From an uncultured Kiloniellaceae bacterium (GTDB lineage Bacteria; Pseudomonadota; Alphaproteobacteria; Kiloniellales; Kiloniellaceae), in assembly GCA_947493695.1 (NCBI GenBank), contig CANLSF010000006.1:310001-374000 (forward strand): a stretch of 64,000 nt of DNA, in the 5' to 3' direction. How positions within the stretch are numbered: the first letter of the stretch is position 1; each line of letters starts with the position of its first letter. Under the pieces are notes generated by a model. It ran no database searches, was not told where the DNA came from, and saw only the letters and a list, made by a program, of their open reading frames with translations. Below are positions 58,486 through 64,000 of this stretch, piece by piece. The position numbers and the translations under genes are program-made.

Positions 58486-59529
58486 TTATGCGGTTACTCC
58501 CTCAACGGACGCAGCTTCTCTCTGCCGCTTGCTGTCGGCAATCAGACAGACCATCTCGAACATAATGGCGTTGGCGACCATTGAGGTGATCCGGTTCGGG
58601 TTGTCGCGGGTCGGCATGAGGCAGACAACATCTCCGCCGATAACATTCAATCCGCGCACTGCGTGCATCAGCCGCGTTGCCTGTGCGACCGTAAACCCAG
58701 TAGAGCCCGCTTCAATATTCGCCACTCCGGGCGCTACGCTCGGATCGAGACAATCCAGATCGAACGTGATGTAGACCGGACGATCGCCGATGCGCTTACG
58801 GATGAGATCAATGCAGGCGTCTGATCCGAGCTCTTCATAGCGGTCCATCGTGACCACCTCATAACCCAGCTCGTCGCTCGGTTTCAGCCAGTTGAGCGTT
58901 CGCGGATTTCCCCGGATGCCAACCTGAACACTGCGCGATGCGTCAACGTGTCCGTCCCGGACAAGATAAGCGGCCCAGTGCGCCGCAGATTTCTTAGCGC
59001 CCAGGAAGTGTTCCATATGCTGGAAAGTATCCGTATGTGCATCAAAATGCAGGATCGAAACCTTCTCGCCGCCCGTGAGCTTTGAATCCGCACCGCCCAG
59101 CGCCTGGAGAATTCCACCGGTGATCGAATGGTCGCCACCGATGGAGACAGGACGCGCCCCAGCGGCGTCAATTGCCCGGTAAAACTCGGTAATATGCTCA
59201 ATCGAGCGCTCGTTGTTGTTGCCTTCCGGCAAAGGCACGTCGCCCAGATCATTGATGCGGCAGCTTCGCCAGGGATCCAATTCGAATTTCATATGTACGC
59301 GCCGCCCAAGCGCCGAGACATCGCGCACCGCCCTCGGCCCCAGGTGTTGATCCCGTTCCGTTGTGCCATTCCCCGTGCTGTGAGGAACACCGACCAGCGC
59401 GATATCAACGTCGTCGGCTGTTTCCGTATAGGGGCAACGGAACAGAGTCGGTATGCCCCACCAATAGAGCCCTTCCATAAAGACTTTGTGGTTGCGCGAA
59501 GTTTCGCGGTCAGGTGTTTCACTGGTCAC
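58486..59529 (-). CDS. Agmatinase / ureohydrolase family protein
   Basis: A 347-residue binuclear manganese hydrolase of the arginase/agmatinase/guanidinobutyrase family. Metal ligands are in SIGGDHSITGG, ILHFDAHTDTF and ITFDLDCLDPSVAPG, and the substrate loop is around GNGTTERDQHLGP. Guanidino substrate (agmatine, guanidinobutyrate or similar) cannot be fixed. It is divergent from a LysR regulator across 154 bp, which is a likely regulatory pair. Confidence 0.92.
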   Translation of the reverse strand: MTSETPDRETSRNHKVFMEGLYWWGIPTLFRCPYTETADDVDIALVGVPHSTGNGTTERDQHLGPRAVRDVSALGRRVHMKFELDPWRSCRINDLGDVPLPEGNNNERSIEHITEFYRAIDAAGARPVSIGGDHSITGGILQALGGADSKLTGGEKVSILHFDAHTDTFQHMEHFLGAKKSAAHWAAYLVRDGHVDASRSVQVGIRGNPRTLNWLKPSDELGYEVVTMDRYEELGSDACIDLIRKRIGDRPVYITFDLDCLDPSVAPGVANIEAGSTGFTVAQATRLMHAVRGLNVIGGDVVCLMPTRDNPNRITSMVANAIMFEMVCLIADSKRQREAASVEGVTA

Positions 59530-59683
59530 GGCCTATACCCTCCATCAAGCGCGCAGGCTCCGAGGCCCGCCATAGAAAAATTCAGTCAGATTCTTAACGA
59601 CCGAATTACAATTCATGCTTTACTGGGATTCCAGCGATTTAAGCTGAGCCTTAGGCCGAATAAAACTCATAGCACTGAATGAT

Positions 59684-60592
59684 ATGTACCGACACCTGCC
59701 ACCCCTGAATGCCCTGCGCGCCTTCGAGGCCGCATCACGCCACGGCAGCTTCACACGCGCTGCCGACGAACTCTGCGTGACCCAGGGCGCCGTCAGCAGG
59801 CAGGTTAAGAATCTGGAAGAGCACTTCGCGGTGAAGCTTTTTTCTCGCGGGACAAATTCCCTGACCCTAACAGACGCCGGACGCAAACTCGCGCCCTCGG
59901 TCACGGCGGCGCTGACAGGCCTTGATCAGGCAGCCCAGGCCTTGTCCGGTGATAAAAACGTTCTCCGGCTTCAGGTTATGCCGACCTATGCCGTGCGTTG
60001 GCTGATGCCGCGCCTGCCTGAGTTCATGAAAACGCATCCCGGTATCGACGTCCGGGTCACCATCACACTTCATCCGGACCGGCTCGACACCGACAGTTTC
60101 GATGCGGCGATACTCTATGGCGACGGTGCCTGGACCGATGCCTATACGACCTGCCTCTCGCGCGAATGTCTGGCACCTGTCTGTGCAATTGACTGGCCTG
60201 ACAGTCGTTTTGACTTCAAATCCAGCGCCGGTCCTGGTGGAAGCGTGCTTTTGCACACCACGACAGACCGGCGGGACTGGCCCTGGTGGTTTGAAAAAGT
60301 GGGCCTCGATGCGGCTCAGGGCGAGAAAGGCCCGGCCTTCGAGACTCTCGACATGGCGGTGCGCGCAGCGGAAGCCGGACACGGGGTCGCTTTAGGCGAC
60401 CTCTCCCTCATTGCAGAGGATATACACCGAAAGAAATTGAGACTGGCTATGCCGTCGCCCCACTATACAGGCCGAGGTATATATCTCGTCGAACCCTTAC
60501 AAAATGAACCGGAAATGGCCCTCGAGGCCTTACGAACCTGGCTGCTGGAAACCGCGCCGATTGCCAACCACCCGGAACAGGCTTTCCTGTAA
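59684..60592 (+). CDS. GcvA-like LysR-family transcriptional regulator
   Basis: A 302-residue LysR-type regulator. The N-terminal winged HTH (residues ~5-64) reads LPPLNALRAFEAASRHGSFT, ADELCVTQGAVSRQVKNLE; the start MYRHLPPLNALRAFEAAAR-like is typical of the GcvA group. A C-terminal two-lobed effector domain follows. It probably controls the divergent agmatinase-family gene and itself. Confidence 0.93.
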   Translation: MYRHLPPLNALRAFEAASRHGSFTRAADELCVTQGAVSRQVKNLEEHFAVKLFSRGTNSLTLTDAGRKLAPSVTAALTGLDQAAQALSGDKNVLRLQVMPTYAVRWLMPRLPEFMKTHPGIDVRVTITLHPDRLDTDSFDAAILYGDGAWTDAYTTCLSRECLAPVCAIDWPDSRFDFKSSAGPGGSVLLHTTTDRRDWPWWFEKVGLDAAQGEKGPAFETLDMAVRAAEAGHGVALGDLSLIAEDIHRKKLRLAMPSPHYTGRGIYLVEPLQNEPEMALEALRTWLLETAPIANHPEQAFL

Positions 60593-60677
60593 CTTCGGAA
60601 TCTGCCAATGACGAAGAAAACGGCGTGAAAAGAGCGGCACATTAGATGAATTAGGTCGGAAACGAAGTCCGAAAATA

Positions 60678-62489
60678 TTAGCGGGACTGTCCGACTGCCG
60701 GCAACGGGGGTAAATACTCCTCCGTCGCTTCCTGTTCCGCCGCAGGATCAACATTCTCCCGAGTCATCGGCGCCTTCGACCCCATAGCATCCGGCTTCTT
60801 ATGATTGCTCCGCCATGCCGGTTGAACATCAGGTTTGCCGAAGAAATAACCCTGAAGCAAATCAACGCCTTCAGACTTCAAAAACTCGGAATCTTCCTGA
60901 GTCTCCACACACTCCGCGACCGTTTTAAGGTTCAGGCTCTGAGCCAGGGCCAACAGGTTTCGCACAAAGAGCTGATTGTCGGGCGAGGACAGAATATCGC
61001 GAACGAACTCACCATCGATCTTCACGATATCCACCGGCAGAATCTTCAGGTGATGGAAAGTTGTATAGCCCGCGCCAAAATCGTCGATCGCAACCTGGCA
61101 ACCGAGCGCACGCACCGCCTCTACGAACCTTGCCGAACCCTCATTGTCATAGAGGGAGGCAGTCTCGGTAATCTCTAGGATAATCCGCTCCGCGACCTGC
61201 CGCTTATCCCGCAGACGGGACTGCAGACTGCGCAACCAGGAGCGATCGGCCACGGTCAGGCCGGAGATATTGAATGCCAGCACGACATCGGGATGTCGCT
61301 CGAGGTCCTCGAGAACAAGTTCGAGCACACGCCGATCCACGGCACGCATCAGACCCAGCTTCTCTACTACCGGGATAAAGTGTCCAGCAGGCACCAGGCT
61401 GCCGTCCGGCGCATACATGCGCAGCAGGCATTCATAGCTGGTGATATCACCGGTCTTTGCATCAACCAGCGGCTGATATGCGAGTGTCAGACGATCTTCC
61501 TTAATCGCCTCGCGAACCTCAGCGCCAATACCAACGGATACCCGATACTCGCTTCGCTGCTCCTCGGTGACCTCATAGGCGTGCACGCAGTCGCGCCCTT
61601 TGGCCTTCGCGTCCAGCAAGGCGCTTTCCGCATGCGTGATAATATCGAGACTGTTTTGACCGGAAGAAGGATAGCTTGCGATACCCGCAGATGCAGACAC
61701 ATGAAGACGTCCGGCGTCGATATCCACGAATAGGCTGCGGATAGCGCTTAGAACGCGGTCCGCAACGACATCCGCATCGCCTTCTTCGCGCCCCTCGAGC
61801 ACGACACCGAAGCGGTCGCCTCCCAGGCGGCCCACGGTGTCACTCATGCGCAAGCAGTCGTCGAGACAACGGGCGACATCAACCAGGATCGCGTCTCCGG
61901 ACTCACAGCCGTACGCGGTGTTGATCATGCCGAGCTTATCGATACCGATGACTACAAACGCCCCGGTCTTTCCCGAGCGCTCGGCGCGAGCCATCGATTG
62001 CTCGAGCGCCTCACGTAACCTCAGTTTATTGAAATGACCGGTCAACTCGTCGTAATTGACAAGATACTCCAGACGCTGTTCGGTCTGCTTCCTGCGGTCG
62101 ATGCATCTGAGGGTGCCACGCATCCGCTCAGGCGCTCCCGCTGCAGAGAGCTCGACACGCCCACGATCGTGGACCCAGCGCAATTCGCCGCTATCCATGC
62201 GTACCCTGTACTCAACGTCGTACTCGGCACGGCCGGCAAAATGCTCGCTCAGGGCGCGGGACCGCTGCGGCATGTCCTCAGGACTAAGCCTGAGATTCCA
62301 GCCATCACCAGAGTCCGGCAGGGATTCGGCGGACACACCAAGCATATCGACGGAGCGGCCGGCCCATATGATCGAATCCGCTGCGAGATCCCAATCGTAC
62401 AGAACGTCACCCGACGCATCGATAGCCGAGCGCAAACGCCCGATTTCATCCAAAAGATGCTTTGTCGATTCCGACCGTGTCACGGTCAT
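60678..62489 (-). CDS. PAS-GGDEF-EAL cyclic-di-GMP protein
   Basis: A 603-residue cytosolic protein. A PAS domain (~20-135) is followed by a GGDEF domain (~140-308) and an EAL domain (~325-560). The GGDEF site reads GGDRF (223-227), with Arg at the position of the essential Glu, so cyclase activity is doubtful. The EAL site reads YECLLRM (Glu353 kept, Ala to Cys), and NISGLTV, ITETASLYD, IDDFGAGYTTF, VKIDGEFV and VAECVET are present, so c-di-GMP phosphodiesterase activity is likely. The disordered C-terminus ends about 45 residues later. It is monocistronic. Confidence 0.93.
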   Translation of the reverse strand: MTVTRSESTKHLLDEIGRLRSAIDASGDVLYDWDLAADSIIWAGRSVDMLGVSAESLPDSGDGWNLRLSPEDMPQRSRALSEHFAGRAEYDVEYRVRMDSGELRWVHDRGRVELSAAGAPERMRGTLRCIDRRKQTEQRLEYLVNYDELTGHFNKLRLREALEQSMARAERSGKTGAFVVIGIDKLGMINTAYGCESGDAILVDVARCLDDCLRMSDTVGRLGGDRFGVVLEGREEGDADVVADRVLSAIRSLFVDIDAGRLHVSASAGIASYPSSGQNSLDIITHAESALLDAKAKGRDCVHAYEVTEEQRSEYRVSVGIGAEVREAIKEDRLTLAYQPLVDAKTGDITSYECLLRMYAPDGSLVPAGHFIPVVEKLGLMRAVDRRVLELVLEDLERHPDVVLAFNISGLTVADRSWLRSLQSRLRDKRQVAERIILEITETASLYDNEGSARFVEAVRALGCQVAIDDFGAGYTTFHHLKILPVDIVKIDGEFVRDILSSPDNQLFVRNLLALAQSLNLKTVAECVETQEDSEFLKSEGVDLLQGYFFGKPDVQPAWRSNHKKPDAMGSKAPMTRENVDPAAEQEATEEYLPPLPAVGQSR

Positions 62490-62612
62490 GCTCTCCTAGC
62501 TTAAAGCGCCTGTTTTCCTACATGGAAAGGCGTAAATCCGCCGCTACTCTGCGCAGCAATACGGCATTCGTGAAAAAATACAGCCTTTCCATTAACGAAA
62601 GGTAAATAATTA

Positions 62613-62640
62613 TTGACCCGCGGTTGTCATAAGTTAAACT
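62613..62640 (+). promoter_or_regulatory. Candidate sigma-70-type promoter
   Basis: TTGACC (62613-62618) and TAAACT (62635-62640) are separated by 16 bp, about 180 bp upstream of the hypothetical gene at 62818. It is inferred from consensus match only. Confidence 0.4.
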
Positions 62641-62670
62641 TTAATCGCGTTAAATGCGTGTAATTCATCG

Positions 62671-62697
62671 AATAATCGCGAAAATCCGTCGATTATT
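62671..62697. repeat. Inverted repeat AATAATCG-N11-CGATTATT
   Basis: A perfect 8-bp inverted repeat with an 11-nt spacer lies between the candidate promoter and the gene start. It could be an operator for a dimeric regulator or a leader hairpin. Confidence 0.6.
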
Positions 62698-62817
62698 ACT
62701 GTTAATATATATGGTTAATTTCCAACTCACGATTTTTTTATTTAATTTATTTAAAATTAGATATAGATTATAGGGGGAATAAAGCTAAATAGAATTTCGG
62801 TAACTGCGTCGAACTCA

Positions 62818-63324
62818 GTGGAAAGAATGAACGAACTAAGCAGAATCAACCCCGGCACCACCAAGGTGACAGTCGCACGCCCGATAGGCCGTGCGGTGTC
62901 GAATGGTGGCACGCGCGAGGTTGAGGCTGTTGCTCCCGTTGTTCTTGATAACGATACAGCTCTTGGCTTTTTGCGGGAACGGTCTCGCCAGAATGCCGCG
63001 GGTCAAAATGAGCAGAACCTGGATCAGGGTGATCGTCCTGACAACGAGCGCCTGCGTTCAAGTGTCTATCAGGGCAGCCTCACAAAAGCTGGTTACGGAG
63101 ATCAACGATCTCAACGTCAACCGACCCTTCACGATTCAGCAAGCATCGGCTTCGTTACCCATCTGATTGGCCAAAGCGAGAGCGAGACAGCGAACGCTCC
63201 TGCAGCCGCGCATAAACAGATGCGTCTTGACCGCTTCAACCAGTCCAGCGAAGCCTATCGCCGCGCAGGCGCCGAGCCGGTTCATTATGGCGAGGCCTCG
63301 CAGGTTTTGAGAGTCGCGGTTTAA
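62818..63324 (+). CDS. Hypothetical protein, 168 aa
   Basis: An open frame of 168 residues starting GTG (or ATG 62827, MNELSRINPG). It is hydrophilic, without signal or membrane segment, and probably largely disordered (QNAAGQNEQNLDQGDRPDNE). The C-terminal motif ending AYRRAGAEPVHYGEAS looks like a conserved short segment. I do not recognise the family. A frame of this length with a candidate promoter supports a real gene. Confidence 0.55.
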   Translation: MERMNELSRINPGTTKVTVARPIGRAVSNGGTREVEAVAPVVLDNDTALGFLRERSRQNAAGQNEQNLDQGDRPDNERLRSSVYQGSLTKAGYGDQRSQRQPTLHDSASIGFVTHLIGQSESETANAPAAAHKQMRLDRFNQSSEAYRRAGAEPVHYGEASQVLRVAV

Positions 63325-63910
63325 CAGCCCTCCCTCGCTCGGGAATAGGGCGTCACCTTCATTGCTTTCCGAATCTTTTCGGAACAGCGCGCCCTAATTC
63401 GCGGCGCCCCTGATGCTATTTGCCTGGGACCTGGACAGGGAAGTACCGGACTGCTGGCCTTTAAATTCCGGCAACTAAAACTTCGCCCCGCCCCCTTGAC
63501 CCCAAGCCTCCTCCTCCCGGTATGCTTTCAAAGCGGCAAGGTCTTCCAAACCACGACGCACCCGCAGGAACAAACAGGTGTTCCGAACGGCGTCATCTCG
63601 TCAATCAGGGCATACGGCGGATTCCTGCGGCATTGCTCCAGCCAGACCTGCGCCAGGCAAAGCCTCAGGCGATAGCACCTCAATCTTTCCCGAGCACCGG
63701 GACCGGCCGCCAATCATCGCCCTGCGAGACTAAAACATCCTTTTAGGACGTTTATTTAATTATTTTTCTATTAATAGTCGCAAGTTGGTATCATACTATA
63801 ATGATAGAGAACGCAAAGGCTGATTTGGGTTCACTCGAATTGCACCCAAATGCGCATTGGCCACTCGACTTTGCCGCAGCACGCCTTAGTTCTTAGGTCA
63901 GGAAGCAGCG
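63325..63910. other. Gene-poor stretch near the window end
   Basis: About 590 bp in which I find no supportable gene. Short frames on both strands around 63522-63746 overlap each other and have no family or clear ribosome site. The last 150 bp turn AT-rich. A weak hairpin, AACATCC/GGACGTT, lies at about 63733-63753. Confidence 0.35.
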
Positions 63911-63997
63911 ATGAAAGCGTTCATAAACAGCGGCGATACAACCAAAAAGAAATACGAATCGCAGACTGTCGACAATCCAGACGTGAAGACAATGTAG
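63911..63997 (+). CDS. Candidate 28-aa small ORF
   Basis: ATG 63911 is preceded by AGGAAG with a 5-nt spacer and opens 28 codons (MKAFINSGDTTKKKYESQTV, then DNPDVKTM) ending TAG. The composition is charged and not repetitive. It may be a genuine small protein or a chance frame; the ribosome site is the main support. Confidence 0.3.
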   Translation: MKAFINSGDTTKKKYESQTVDNPDVKTM

Positions 63998-64000
63998 AAT

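Larger units (their letters stand above)
62490..62817. other. AT-rich intergenic region
   Basis: About 330 bp between the divergent GGDEF-EAL gene and the hypothetical gene. Positions ~62570-62790 are markedly AT-rich (TTTTTTTATTTAATTTATTT and similar). A candidate promoter and an inverted repeat are listed separately. No gene is seen. Confidence 0.5.

Noticed and set aside
63522-63746. Overlapping small frames on both strands
   Set aside because: Neither shows a domain, conserved-looking composition or ribosome site, and they cannot both be real.

Overview
The window looks like chromosomal DNA from a heterotrophic alphaproteobacterium, most likely Rhodospirillales-like. This is inferred from gene content: a complete set of ethylmalonyl-CoA pathway signature genes, PhaR/PHB genes, a CpdR-like regulator, a TIGR02302/DUF4175 protein, a Coq7-type hydroxylase, and the blocks argH-lptM-lysA and tyrC-hisC-chorismate mutase / metXW. 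GC content is moderately high, with a few AT-rich intergenic pockets. There is no rRNA, CRISPR array, intact insertion sequence or prophage. The only RNA gene I can support is tRNA-Leu(CAA).

Layout. 0-12.5 kb: housekeeping and stress genes (Spx/ArsC-like reductase, PmtA-like methyltransferase, a decayed AraC fragment, tRNA-Leu, a double cold-shock-domain protein, YqaA/DedA, DsbB, Coq7, HNH nuclease, carboxylesterase, 3-methyladenine glycosylase, GluQ-RS, NUDIX, ACT protein, YceI and cytochrome b561). 12.6-22.2 kb: carbon-assimilation block with ecm and ccr (divergent), mcd, a HIG1-like small membrane protein, the cobalamin adenosyltransferase that supplies the Ecm cofactor, etfBA (electron acceptor for Mcd) and hbdA. 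22.2-27.6 kb: an ornithine-cyclodeaminase-family gene, a two-gene unit encoding a FecR-domain protein with a long Gly-Asn tail and a CHASE2 histidine kinase, and a PEP-CTERM surface protein. 28.1-36.4 kb: tlpA-like gene, argH-lptM-lysA, TIGR02302, CpdR-like regulator, zinc-ribbon/DUF3426 protein.

36.8-42 kb: ftsEX followed by a coupled envelope operon (ydcF-like, plsC-like, small zinc-ribbon membrane protein), then chaC and a DUF2125 gene. 42-48 kb: aromatic and methionine biosynthesis (tyrC, hisC, chorismate mutase on one strand; metX-metW on the other). 48-53.4 kb: GST, DUF985 cupin, EamA transporter, a PEP-CTERM secreted nuclease-fold protein and a secreted peptidoglycan-binding protein. 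53.4-58.4 kb: PHB genes phaB, phaA, a class III-like phaC with a PhaE/phasin-like partner, and the divergent regulator phaR. 58.5-64 kb: agmatinase-family gene with divergent LysR, a PAS-GGDEF-EAL protein, a hypothetical protein, and a gene-poor end.

The genes fit one metabolic theme. PhaA and PhaB make 3-hydroxybutyryl-CoA, which goes either to PHB (PhaC/PhaE) or through Ccr, Ecm and Mcd of the ethylmalonyl-CoA pathway, with ATR and ETF as cofactor support. Short near-palindromes of the form TGCANTGCA lie upstream of phaA, phaB, phaR/phaE, ecm/ccr and etfBA. They suggest PhaR may co-regulate storage and assimilation; this is the most testable regulatory hypothesis here. The most unusual protein-level feature is the FecR/CHASE2-kinase pair, with a hypermutable-looking hexanucleotide repeat inside the FecR gene.
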